This document shows, in pieces, positions 17,630 to 26,247 of a DNA stretch of 64,000 nt (position 1 is the stretch's first letter; every line of letters begins with the position of its first letter). Origin of the DNA: CAZYBU01 sp964645775 (lineage in GTDB: Bacteria > Spirochaetota > UBA4802 > UBA5550); NCBI GenBank assembly GCA_964645775.1, contig CAZYBU010000013.1, forward strand, positions 10,690 to 74,689, written 5' to 3'. The notes below the pieces were generated by a model that searched no databases, was not told where the DNA came from, and worked only from the letters and a program-made list of their open reading frames with translations. The translations under genes and the position numbers were made by a program.

Positions 17630-18751
17630 TCAGAAAAAACGAAGTCTGGGAACCCTGTGAAACACGAAGGCCAGGAGTATCATATATGAAGCCGTGGAGA
17701 TCACCGCGAATAGTATCGAACCCTGGGCCAGGGGTGGAAGGATGAGAATAGTGATCCAGTGGAAGGCGATAAACCATTTCGTGTTGAGCTTCAGCGGAAA
17801 GTCGTTCCATCGAATGATAACCATGAGACCGCTCAGGTTCCAGCCGTAGAGGGATAGATATGAGTGGATTGTCAGGATGGTCTCTCCACTCTGGTAATAA
17901 TCACCCGGCAGGACCTTTATAATGATATATAAAACACCGGTTATGGCCGTGGATAAAAGGAAAAAGGCTCCCGATTTCAGAATAAGGTTTTGCTGGATGG
18001 TAAGCCCATTATGAAAGAAGAAATAGAGGACACCGGCCACGGTGAAAAAGAGAGTAAGGGCTGCCATGGTTTCAGGTATCATCCATTCATAGATGATAAA
18101 GAGAAAGAAGAGGAGGACCCCAAGGTTAATGAGCCAGAAGAAAAGATCCTGAATCTCCATGTATAACCTGGAAGATGATTTGCTGATAAAAGTGAATATG
18201 ATGGAGAGGGTAATAAGGGATACAGGAAAAGAGAAGCCGAGAAAGAAGACGTTCAGTCTGAGCTTTTCGAAATAGAACCAGTGAGTGTGGGTGTTGTTTA
18301 TTATAACCACGGATGAAATAACCAGGGCCAGGGAAAGGCAGAGAAGAGAGGCCTGGTGAAACTTGCGCGCCACGTCCACCTGGTTCCGGAAAAAATCAGC
18401 GGGTATGAATGAAAACGTACGAATTCTGATTAACTCTACGATCACGGCCAGGGGTAAGGAGAGTATGGCGGCGGCCAGATAGAATTCCAGAAAAGCCAGT
18501 ATTGCGTAAACAATACTCCCAAAGAAGAAGATGACCGGCTTCCACCCCGGGATGGGACGATTCTCCGTGAAATAGAGAATGATTGTTCCGCCGGTCGTCA
18601 GGTTGAAAAGGAAGATGTGCAGGCGTTCGAAATCCCCCGGCACAAGATGATCCAGGTAGCCGAAGATGAACGCCGTCGTCATGGTAGCGAAGAATACCAG
18701 GCGAATCACGGGATTTTTAAAGAGACTTAGATGAATGCTTCTGGAATTCAT
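17630..18751 (-). CDS. Hypothetical polytopic membrane protein
   Basis: The 373 residues contain about ten hydrophobic helices with short charged loops and no large soluble domain. Histidines occur near helix ends (FHQASLLCL, NNTHTHW, IHSYLSLYGW, AFHWITILI), which might bind metal or haem, but no family is recognised. The ATG at 18751 follows a GGTGAT ribosome site. It is on the same strand as the iron uptake genes upstream and only 16 bases after the small Cys-rich gene, so it may be part of that operon. A link to iron is inference from position only. Confidence 0.65.
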   Translation of the reverse strand: MNSRSIHLSLFKNPVIRLVFFATMTTAFIFGYLDHLVPGDFERLHIFLFNLTTGGTIILYFTENRPIPGWKPVIFFFGSIVYAILAFLEFYLAAAILSLPLAVIVELIRIRTFSFIPADFFRNQVDVARKFHQASLLCLSLALVISSVVIINNTHTHWFYFEKLRLNVFFLGFSFPVSLITLSIIFTFISKSSSRLYMEIQDLFFWLINLGVLLFFLFIIYEWMIPETMAALTLFFTVAGVLYFFFHNGLTIQQNLILKSGAFFLLSTAITGVLYIIIKVLPGDYYQSGETILTIHSYLSLYGWNLSGLMVIIRWNDFPLKLNTKWFIAFHWITILILPPLAQGSILFAVISTASYMILLAFVFHRVPRLRFF

Positions 18752-18767
18752 AGCATATCACCAGAGG

Positions 18768-18965
18768 TCATCGCGTCCTTTGAATGTCAATTTCCTTTTC
18801 ATCCGGGTCGGGGCAGGATGTCGTGTCCGCGTAGGGGCAGGTTTTGCATTTTTCCGGTGTACATTCAAATTCATCAGGTGATCTCAGTGTCCGGATGATT
18901 CTGTAGAGGGCATAGCCGAAGGCTGCCAGGACAATGATAATGGCCGCTATGTTCTGGGGATTCAT
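18768..18965 (-). CDS. FeoB-associated Cys-rich membrane protein
   Basis: The 65-residue product has one N-terminal membrane helix (about residues 5-24) and a tail with CTPEKCKTCPY and a further Cys, ending in a charged segment. Small proteins of this design are common partners of FeoB and are thought to help ferrous iron transport, in the place of FeoC. The ATG at 18965 overlaps the feoAB stop (ATGA), so translation is coupled. The start is chosen for this overlap; an earlier ATG at 19013 lies inside feoAB. Confidence 0.8.
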   Translation of the reverse strand: MNPQNIAAIIIVLAAFGYALYRIIRTLRSPDEFECTPEKCKTCPYADTTSCPDPDEKEIDIQRTR

Positions 18966-21565
18966 AGGATGATGAACCTGCCTCCCTGATAAAGGAGAAA
19001 GGATATGATCCATGCCACGCCTGTTGTATAGAGTACCGAAAAGAAGGGCCAGAACCAGCTTTCCGCTTCTCGCCGAATGGCGGCGATAACACCGATGCAG
19101 GGAAAATAGAGGAGAATAAAGACAATGAATGAAAGGGCCTGGAGTTTCTGTATCGCGCCGCCTTTATCTCTTCCGATCTGGTTGCGGAGCCGGTCTACCA
19201 GTTTCTGGTTCTCAAGTTGGGACTCCTCCACCTGATAGAGCACTCCCATGGTGCTGACGACAATCTCCTTCGCCGCCAGGCCGGTTACAAGGCTTACTCC
19301 CATCTTCCAGTCAAAGCCCAGGGGAGCGACCAGGGGTTCAATGAGATGGCCTATCTGGCCGATGAACGATTTCTCGAGACGTTCGCTCTCCTCCTGCTGT
19401 TCCAGGTCTTGGATGATCTTTTCACGTTCATCGGTGATCATTTTTTGTTCAGCCAGGGTCATGGAGGTCGTGTTTATCCTTGCGTCATATTCCAGTACCG
19501 TAAGTGACCGGGCTTTCTCGTAGTTCCGGGAAAGTTCCGGATCAAGGGGAAACCGGCCCAGTGCCCATATTATTATGGAAGCCACAAGAATGATGCCACC
19601 TATCTTCTTAAGGTATTCGACTCCCTTTTCCCACATATGTTTCAGTGTTGTGCTGATGTAAGGTCTTCTGTAGGGGGGCAGCTCCATGACAAAGGGAAGG
19701 TTGTCTTGTTGAAAGAGGGTGCGCTTAAGCATGAGAGCCGAGAGGACGGCAACGAGTATCCCGAATATATATATGAAAAATAGCATGGAGCCGGACCACC
19801 CGGAGAAAAAGGCCGAGATAAGAAGTACATATACAGGCAGCCGGGCGCTGCACGACATAAAGGGGATAATCATCATGGTCAGGAGACGGTCGTTCCGTGA
19901 TTCAATGGTACGGGTCGCCATGATCGCGGGGACGTTACATCCGAAACCCATGATAAGGGGAATGAAGGACTTGCCATGCAGACCGATACGATGCATAAGC
20001 TTGTCCATTATGAAGGCGGCTCTGGCCATGTAACCGGTATCCTCCATGAGTGATATCATGAAGAAAAGAATCAGGATGTTAGGGAGAAAGATGATTACTC
20101 CACCCACACCGGCCAGGATGCCGTCTACGATAAGCTCCTTGAGAAGGCTTTCCGGCATGTTCTGGGAGATAATGCCTGAAAGCCATCCAATTCCGATGTC
20201 GATACCTTCCATGGGATACTGGCCGAGAGAGAAGGTAAGGGTGAAGGTAAGCCACATGAAAAACAGGAAGATGGGGAAACCCAGGATTTTATGGGTCAAA
20301 ACACGGTCAATTTTTTCGCTGGGAGTGCGGCCCTCGGCCCGGGCCGGTTCAAAGGTCTCTCTTAGGGCACCGTTAATAAAGGCATAACGGGCGTCTGTCA
20401 GAAGTGTCTCACTGTCCTCGTGCAGATGAGATTCAAGTTTCAGCCGTTCCTTTTTGGCAGTCTCAAGTATTTCTCCGCTATTGGTGCAGCGATTTTTTAC
20501 CCTTCGCATGGAAGGCCGGTCCCCTTCCAGTAACTTTATGGAAAGATGCCGGGTTGAGATATAATCCACGAGTGTTTTGTTTTCCGGTTCACGAAGCTTT
20601 TCCTGGATTGCCTCCAAAGCTGATTCGATATCATGTCCGTAATTAATGTGTATATGACGGGTGCTAGGGTTCTGATCCTCGTAAACGTCAATGGTTGTCT
20701 TCAGCAGTTCGTCAATACCCTTTTCTTCAATGGCGACGAGGGGTACGATGGGGATTCCTGTGAGTTGAGAGAGATTCTGATGGTCCAGATGGTCTCCTTT
20801 TTTCTCCAGTTCGTCATACATGTTCAGGGCGATGATGACCCGGATGTCCATATCGATCAGCTGGGTCGTAAGGTAGAGGTTCCTTTCCAGGTTGCCGGCG
20901 TCCACAACGTTGATGATTATATCCGGGGTTTTATCGAAGATGTAATTCCGGACATAGAGTTCTTCCGGTGAATACTCGGTGATGGAATAGGTCCCCGGCA
21001 GATCAGCTATGTTAAAAGTATAATCTCTGTGTCGGAAGGTGGTCTCCTTGGTCTGAACGGTAACACCCCCATAGTTTCCGACCCGTTCGCTGGATTTACT
21101 TAATCGGTTAAAAAGGGTTGTTTTGCCGCTGTTCGGATTCCCCACAAGGGCAATGTTAATAGTCCTGGAACGTTCCCGGGCCAGCCTTTGGAAACCGCGG
21201 AAAGATGTGCCCTGGTGGGCCAACCTTTTGTAGAAGTGTTTCCCCTTTCCATGTCCTTCCCCGTGTCTCGGCTGGCCGTGGTGTCTGCCCCGGTGGGAGC
21301 GGAGTTCAGCCATGGTATCTTCCGGTTGCTGGATTACCTCGGATGGCGTGAGTACCTCGATCATGTTCGCCTCGCTCTGCCGGAGGCTCACGTTGTATCC
21401 CATGATCTTGTACTCAATGGGGTCGCGGAAAGGTGCGTTCTTTATGACTTCGACCTCCTTGCCGGAAACGAATCCCATCTCCATGATCCGTTTACGGAAG
21501 GCGCCCCGGCCCTTGACCTTGGTAACGATTCCCTTTTCGCCTGATTTCAGTTCACTCAGAAGCAT
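18962..21565 (-). CDS. feoB: Ferrous iron transporter, FeoA-FeoB fusion
   Basis: It imports Fe(II) across the inner membrane with a GTPase-gated channel. The 867 residues start with a FeoA/SH3-like domain (about 1-75; MGFVSGKEVEVI), then a His/Arg-rich linker. Next is the FeoB G domain with GNPNSGKTTLFN near residue 140, DLPGTYS and NMYDELEKKG, followed by the helical region and the membrane part with two Gate segments (FGCNVPAIMATRTI, AAKEIVVSTMGVL). FeoA and FeoB are usually separate; fused forms are known in several phyla. A palindromic operator lies just upstream, fitting metal control. Confidence 0.95.
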   Translation of the reverse strand: MLLSELKSGEKGIVTKVKGRGAFRKRIMEMGFVSGKEVEVIKNAPFRDPIEYKIMGYNVSLRQSEANMIEVLTPSEVIQQPEDTMAELRSHRGRHHGQPRHGEGHGKGKHFYKRLAHQGTSFRGFQRLARERSRTINIALVGNPNSGKTTLFNRLSKSSERVGNYGGVTVQTKETTFRHRDYTFNIADLPGTYSITEYSPEELYVRNYIFDKTPDIIINVVDAGNLERNLYLTTQLIDMDIRVIIALNMYDELEKKGDHLDHQNLSQLTGIPIVPLVAIEEKGIDELLKTTIDVYEDQNPSTRHIHINYGHDIESALEAIQEKLREPENKTLVDYISTRHLSIKLLEGDRPSMRRVKNRCTNSGEILETAKKERLKLESHLHEDSETLLTDARYAFINGALRETFEPARAEGRTPSEKIDRVLTHKILGFPIFLFFMWLTFTLTFSLGQYPMEGIDIGIGWLSGIISQNMPESLLKELIVDGILAGVGGVIIFLPNILILFFMISLMEDTGYMARAAFIMDKLMHRIGLHGKSFIPLIMGFGCNVPAIMATRTIESRNDRLLTMMIIPFMSCSARLPVYVLLISAFFSGWSGSMLFFIYIFGILVAVLSALMLKRTLFQQDNLPFVMELPPYRRPYISTTLKHMWEKGVEYLKKIGGIILVASIIIWALGRFPLDPELSRNYEKARSLTVLEYDARINTTSMTLAEQKMITDEREKIIQDLEQQEESERLEKSFIGQIGHLIEPLVAPLGFDWKMGVSLVTGLAAKEIVVSTMGVLYQVEESQLENQKLVDRLRNQIGRDKGGAIQKLQALSFIVFILLYFPCIGVIAAIRREAESWFWPFFSVLYTTGVAWIISFLLYQGGRFIIL

Positions 21566-21598
21566 TTTATTGTCCCCCTGACATGATTATTCCAACAT

Positions 21599-21616
21599 TA
21601 TTAGTGTCAACTAATA
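21599..21616 (-). promoter_or_regulatory. Palindromic operator before feoAB
   Basis: An 18-bp inverted repeat has arms TATTAGT and ACTAATA around GTCA. On the minus strand its centre contains TTGACA, so a bound protein would cover the -35 box of the feoAB promoter. The TTAG...CTAA form is like sites of the DtxR/MntR family of metal repressors; Fur cannot be excluded. It also lies upstream of the divergent DUF115 gene. Confidence 0.5.
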
Positions 21617-21631
21617 TTTCGCCTGTTCATC

Positions 21632-21660
21632 TTGTGTGAAAGAAAAAAACATCCGATAAT
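21632..21660 (+). promoter_or_regulatory. Putative promoter of the DUF115 gene
   Basis: TTGTGT (21632-21637), a 17-bp spacer and GATAAT (21655-21660) would start transcription near 21667, three bases before the ATG at 21670. No ribosome site precedes that ATG, so the mRNA may be leaderless. The -35 match is weak. Confidence 0.35.
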
Positions 21661-21669
21661 CAGTACAAT

Positions 21670-23208
21670 ATGGATTACTCTGCGGACAATCCCGGCTTTC
21701 AGGTGGAGCCTTCTTCTTCAGGAGCGCCGACCCTGACTGTTAATACAGGGAAGGGCCTCCTGCATCTCCACAGTACTCGCGACCCGCGGCGGGAAGGGGA
21801 ATCTTTCGCAAAAAAAATCCCGGAAAAGAGGCATATACTGATAATCCTTGGCCTGGGCCTCGGTTACCATCTTCTTTCCCTCAGGGAAAGAGTGGGAAAA
21901 TATCCCGCCCTGATCATCGTGGAACGTTTGCCGGGAATGGACAGGGAACTTTCAGGGAAAGATGCCGACTTCCTGACAACAGGAAAAAATTGTTATATCC
22001 TTTCAGGCCTGGACACCGGAAACGTTGAATCATCGGTTAAGGAAATCCTTGGAGATGTGGAAGGAGAGGGATACACCCTGCTTGAACATCCGGCCTCCCT
22101 TCGGGCTTTTCCAGGATATTACCGTGAAATACGAGACAGATTGAAAGAAGTCATAGAGGGTGCCGCTTCGAACCGTTTAACCCGGCATCACATGGCAGGA
22201 TGGTTCCTGCGTAATGGATTGAAGAAACTGGAGACTATCGGATCTGAGCGACCGGTCGCTTCCCTCAAGGGCCTGGCAGAGGGAACGCCGGCCCTGGTCT
22301 GCTCCTCCGGACCGGGACTCGACAGCGTGCTGGATAAGGCTGCCCGTCACAGGGACCGTTTTATTCTGCTGGCAGTGGACTCCGCCCTGGGGCCTATTCA
22401 CGCCAGAGGGATGGAGGCCGACATTGTTGTTACCGTGGACCCTCAGCCATGGGTGCGTGAACATTATCTTTCGACGAGGCAAAGCAGGGCCGTACTTGTA
22501 CGTTCCCTGACAGCTGCCCGGGGATGGGAGATGCCTTCGCCTGTTTTTCTTTCCCTGAACACTCATCCCCTCTCCCAGGTGATCGACTACCTTTATCCTG
22601 GAATCATAGGAACCATCGATTCAGGGACAGGTTCCGTGAGCGGGGACGCCCTTTACCTGGCCCGGCTTCTCGGTTGTAGTTCCGCGGCCCTGGCGGGCCA
22701 GGACTTTGCATTTCCCGATTTCGAAATCTACGCCCGGGACACCGCCTATCAGAAACGGTATCGAGGGTTTTTTCAGGATCGCGTATTACCTGTTGAAACA
22801 TGGAACGCTGACTACATATTTTCGAAGAGCCGGGCCATTCGGGAAGAGGGTATCTTTAGCCGGCGTTCATTTCTGGGATATCGCCGAAATATGGAAGAAT
22901 ACCTGAAAAAGCTTCCTGAGGGAAGCGTTGTCCAGTTGGAACCCAGGGGTCTTACCCTGAAGTCCGTTCCGGTTCTATCCTTTGATAAATTTATTAATGA
23001 CTATGGGAAACATTCCGAGTGTGAAGCCTTTAGGGAATCCCTGGAGAAGATAGAAACTCTGGGAACCAGGATCGACTTGAAATCCCTTCAGGACTTTCTG
23101 GAAGAAGAGAGTGTTTTTAAGGAAATGGTTGCCGAGTCGATGGATGACACCGGAAGGACCAATAGAATGAGAAACCTTATGAAGAATATATGGGGAGTGG
23201 CAGAATGA
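21670..23208 (+). CDS. DUF115 / Maf-type (MptE-like) protein
   Basis: The 512 residues contain the DUF115 domain: LVCSSGPGLDSVLDKAARHRDRFILLAVDSALGPIHARG followed by DIVVTVDPQ (about residues 210-260), a nucleotide-sugar or pyrophosphate-binding fold shared by MptE and the motility accessory factors (Maf). In flagellated bacteria Maf proteins transfer nonulosonic acids to flagellin. In spirochaetes such genes are common, but their substrate is mostly untested. The N-terminal part (IIVERLPGMDREL) is a Rossmann-like region. Its stop overlaps the coaE start, and a SPOR protein gene follows. Flagellar glycosylation is a reasonable but unproven assignment. Confidence 0.8.
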   Translation: MDYSADNPGFQVEPSSSGAPTLTVNTGKGLLHLHSTRDPRREGESFAKKIPEKRHILIILGLGLGYHLLSLRERVGKYPALIIVERLPGMDRELSGKDADFLTTGKNCYILSGLDTGNVESSVKEILGDVEGEGYTLLEHPASLRAFPGYYREIRDRLKEVIEGAASNRLTRHHMAGWFLRNGLKKLETIGSERPVASLKGLAEGTPALVCSSGPGLDSVLDKAARHRDRFILLAVDSALGPIHARGMEADIVVTVDPQPWVREHYLSTRQSRAVLVRSLTAARGWEMPSPVFLSLNTHPLSQVIDYLYPGIIGTIDSGTGSVSGDALYLARLLGCSSAALAGQDFAFPDFEIYARDTAYQKRYRGFFQDRVLPVETWNADYIFSKSRAIREEGIFSRRSFLGYRRNMEEYLKKLPEGSVVQLEPRGLTLKSVPVLSFDKFINDYGKHSECEAFRESLEKIETLGTRIDLKSLQDFLEEESVFKEMVAESMDDTGRTNRMRNLMKNIWGVAE

Positions 23209-23792
23209 GAGTCGGTATTACAGGCAGTTTCGCATCAGGTAAAGGAACCGTATCAGGTATGCTGGAGGAGATGGGGGGCGTTCAAATCGATACGGACGAG
23301 ATTTCCCGGGAGGTGACGGCTCCCAGGTCGTCAGGTACCCGTGAGATTGTAAAGGCCTTCGGGGAACGCTATATCGATGATGATGGAAAACTCCTTCGCC
23401 GCGAACTGGGTGAACATGTTTTTGCAAGCAAACAGCTTACGGACAAACTGAACGGTATCCTGCACCCCCTCATATTGAAGGAGACATTGCGTAAATCGGA
23501 TGGGGATAGAATCTATATTGTCAATGTGCCTCTTCTCTTTGAGTCGGGATTCGATTCCTATATGGACTACACCGTGGTGGTTACCGCTTCTTTTGAGCAG
23601 AGCCTGGATCGTGGAATAAGCAGGGATGGTCTCTCGGAAAAGGAGATAATGTCACGCATGGATCGCCAGATGGACTTAAGTGAAAAGATACAGCGTGCCG
23701 ATTATATAATTGATAACTCAGGTAAAATTGAAAACACCAGAAGGCAGGTGCATGAACTATGGAACATTTTGAAGAACAGGGAAAACGGGTAA
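23205..23792 (+). CDS. coaE: Dephospho-CoA kinase
   Basis: It phosphorylates dephospho-CoA in the last step of coenzyme A synthesis. The 195 residues show the P-loop GSFASGKGTV, the DTDEISRE acidic motif, HPLI, NVPLLFESG and the lid arginines (SRMDRQMDLSEKIQRADYIIDN). The ATG at 23205 is chosen because a GGGGAG site precedes it and it overlaps the DUF115 stop as ATGA; an in-frame ATG at 23190 is less likely. The end overlaps the SPOR gene by 34 bases. Confidence 0.93.
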   Translation: MRVGITGSFASGKGTVSGMLEEMGGVQIDTDEISREVTAPRSSGTREIVKAFGERYIDDDGKLLRRELGEHVFASKQLTDKLNGILHPLILKETLRKSDGDRIYIVNVPLLFESGFDSYMDYTVVVTASFEQSLDRGISRDGLSEKEIMSRMDRQMDLSEKIQRADYIIDNSGKIENTRRQVHELWNILKNRENG

Positions 23793-24571
23793 GAGAGAAG
23801 AGTGTCTATCTTCTCCACCTGGATGGTCCCCGAATTGTGCTTATTGGATCACTTATCGTGGCGCTGGTGGCCGGGTCCTTTTTAATCGGAATGCATTTTA
23901 TGAAATCTTCGGACAACGCCTCGGACCTGCGGCTTGGCAGTGAACTGGAATCGGACAGACCTTTTGACGTGGCCCGGGGAAACATGCCGGAGCTTCCCAG
24001 TGACTCCATGGGGACCATCAATCCCGATGGCAGCATTGTCATGGATAATGAGAATGATAAAGAGAGCGGGGATAAACGGGAGGATGATGATACTATTGAC
24101 CTGATAACGGGCGATTCAATAACTCAGACTACACCGCCTGACAATACCGTGGAGAAAAAAAGAGATCGTGAAGCGAAAGTGAGCACGAAGAAAGAGTCGG
24201 AAAAGAAGACTCGCAAAAAGGAGCCGGCTGTAGAGAAGAAAAAAGATCCGGCCCCGAAGAGGGAAAAGAAGAATGACAGTCGCGTTGTTGCGGTTTCTGT
24301 ACCCGATTACGGAATGAAAAAAACAGCGTCACCATACTTCGCAATACAGATCGTGTCGTATGATGACAGAGGTCGGGCGAAGAAAGAAGTCGACCGTCTC
24401 CGTGATTTAAAGTACGACGCATATATCGATCATTCCCGCGTCAGCGGCAAACAATACTACAGGGTACGGATCGGACCCATAACAAACAAGGAGAAGGCTT
24501 TTGCTACCCTGGATCGTGTCCAGTCGCTGGAGAGGTATAGAGAAAGTTACATGGTTCGGGAGACGAACTGA
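23759..24571 (+). CDS. SPOR-domain membrane protein
   Basis: The 270-residue protein has a short cytoplasmic start, one membrane helix (about 25-45), and a long charged, low-complexity Lys/Glu-rich linker (about 100-180). It ends in a SPOR domain (YFAIQIVSYDDRGRAKKEVDRL, then YYRVRIGPITNKEKAFATL). SPOR domains bind peptidoglycan strands stripped of side peptides, mainly at the division septum. The likely place is the periplasm at division or growth sites. The 34-base overlap with coaE is larger than usual, but no better in-frame start is seen. A strong terminator follows. Confidence 0.85.
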   Translation: MEHFEEQGKRVREKSVYLLHLDGPRIVLIGSLIVALVAGSFLIGMHFMKSSDNASDLRLGSELESDRPFDVARGNMPELPSDSMGTINPDGSIVMDNENDKESGDKREDDDTIDLITGDSITQTTPPDNTVEKKRDREAKVSTKKESEKKTRKKEPAVEKKKDPAPKREKKNDSRVVAVSVPDYGMKKTASPYFAIQIVSYDDRGRAKKEVDRLRDLKYDAYIDHSRVSGKQYYRVRIGPITNKEKAFATLDRVQSLERYRESYMVRETN

Positions 24572-24607
24572 GTTTATAAAGCCGGGCACCCCTTCTGATA
24601 ATAGCTG

Positions 24608-24640
24608 ACCTGCGTTCCGGTATCCCGGACGCAGGTTTTT
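24608..24640 (+). terminator. Rho-independent terminator
   Basis: A long hairpin has arms ACCTGCGT and ACGCAGGT, extended by CCGG/CCGG around a TATC loop, and is followed by five T's and an AT-rich tail. It closes the DUF115-coaE-SPOR unit and may also act for the converging minus-strand gene. Confidence 0.85.
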
Positions 24641-24660
24641 AAATTTTCCCTGTATACAGG

Positions 24661-26136
24661 TCAATTTGTCTCTGAATCGTCGGCCATTTCGGTGATTTTT
24701 TCGATCCCCTTTCTGGACAGGATAATCTTAAGACGTCTGTAGTAATCCTGCTTGCCGAACCTGTAATGAGATATGACGTTCAGATGATAGACCCTGGCGG
24801 CTGTAATCACCTCGTAAGAATGATCTCTCAGGTTGTAGAGCTTCTTCTCCGGGTCATCCAGGTTCTTAATGAAACTCGTGATATTGAACCTTAGAATGTC
24901 GAGAATGCCGTCACTGTCATAGGATCCGGGGATCTTCCTGAAACGGCGGTTCTTCAGCTTCAGGTACTTTCGGTAAAGGATTACCTCTTCTCCTAGGAGG
25001 TCCATGTCGAGCTCATCTCTGGGGCCGGTCTTCCTCAGGTCCCTGATCGGCTCCGGGATATCATTCTTGTCGATGTAGTTGAAACTCTCCTTGAAAAAGC
25101 CGATTCTCCTTCGGCCGGCGTGGTAAACGTTCCGTACCCGGTCGTAGAGCCAGGTGGTTATTCGCCGGTTCAGGTAGAGCTTCAGAATGTCCTTTATGCG
25201 GTCCTTGAACATGTAGCTTATGACCAGAGCCACGAAAAACGGATAGGAAAAGTTTCCAAAACGGTTCTGGCCGTAAAAGGCGACACTGGTGGCGAAGACC
25301 ATGGCGACGCCGGCCGCCAGGCTGTAGATTATGTGACGGATCAGGTCAGCGGAACGGCCGAATCGTGTGTCCAGGAAGAGTATGCTGCTCATATATTTCT
25401 TTAGGATTCCCTGGCGAAATATAAAGCGGTTGTTGTCCGTTTCCGGATCGATGATGGTAGGATATCCTTTCTTTATACGATACTCCTGCTCTGAACTGAC
25501 AAGCTTCAGGAAATCATCCCGATACTCGTGGTACAGATCAGGCCATTCCTTCCGGCACTCGTCCAGCATGCGGAATGTGCGGGAATGAATCTTCAGGCTT
25601 ACATACTCATCGGCGTTACGGTAAATCTCCCGGTCTCTCTGCGGAAGGCGGTTGAAATGAGGTATGGTCTCCAGTTCCCGGAAACCGTTAATCAGGCGCC
25701 GGACATACCCGAGATAATTTTTCAGAATCTCACTCCGCTCCCGGTCATTTCCCGCGGATTGCAGATGGGTGAGGGATCGTTTCATCGCCTTTTTGAAGAT
25801 TACGCTGAAGATGCGGGCATGATAGGAGAATCCGGCAGATCCCTTATTCTTCGGGTCTACACTTGTTTCTATGCTTCGATGCAGTTTTGCATGAGTCTCC
25901 GGGTCTTCAGCAAGCTGACGGAGGGTGTAGGTGGGTGTCTTCATCCGGATATAGGAGTGCAAATCGCTGAAGAACTGGTCCGAACCGTAATTATCGCTCG
26001 ATATCCGGAAATTCTTCGGGATAAAAAAGTATGTTTTCACGTGGTACCGGTTGCTCCAACCCTTCATGGTAAAGGAGTAGATTTGTTTCATCTCGAACTG
26101 GAACCTGTCATGTATCTTAACCGATTCTCGAATCAT
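24661..26136 (-). CDS. Hypothetical membrane protein with long cytoplasmic ends
   Basis: The 491 residues are strongly charged and rich in Arg, Tyr and Phe, with two hydrophobic helices in the middle (about 275-320: IIYSLAAGVAMVFATSVAFY and YPFFVALVISYMF). The N-terminal half looks helical. The C-terminal 170 residues contain paired basic segments (RRRIGFFKESFNYI, LKLKNRRFRKI). No catalytic motif or named domain is recognised. It is a stand-alone gene, divergent from the radical SAM gene and facing the terminator of the SPOR unit. A ribosome site (AAGGAGGAGAAGC) precedes the ATG. Confidence 0.75.
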   Translation of the reverse strand: MIRESVKIHDRFQFEMKQIYSFTMKGWSNRYHVKTYFFIPKNFRISSDNYGSDQFFSDLHSYIRMKTPTYTLRQLAEDPETHAKLHRSIETSVDPKNKGSAGFSYHARIFSVIFKKAMKRSLTHLQSAGNDRERSEILKNYLGYVRRLINGFRELETIPHFNRLPQRDREIYRNADEYVSLKIHSRTFRMLDECRKEWPDLYHEYRDDFLKLVSSEQEYRIKKGYPTIIDPETDNNRFIFRQGILKKYMSSILFLDTRFGRSADLIRHIIYSLAAGVAMVFATSVAFYGQNRFGNFSYPFFVALVISYMFKDRIKDILKLYLNRRITTWLYDRVRNVYHAGRRRIGFFKESFNYIDKNDIPEPIRDLRKTGPRDELDMDLLGEEVILYRKYLKLKNRRFRKIPGSYDSDGILDILRFNITSFIKNLDDPEKKLYNLRDHSYEVITAARVYHLNVISHYRFGKQDYYRRLKIILSRKGIEKITEMADDSETN

Positions 26137-26247
26137 GCTTCTCCTCCTTATGTTAAAAGTCCAAGTATGATCGTGACTGGAAGTTGAATCAATCCTTTTT
26201 ATGAGATTTCACTTGCATCTGTAGAGGAGAGAGGAGAGGATTTGATC

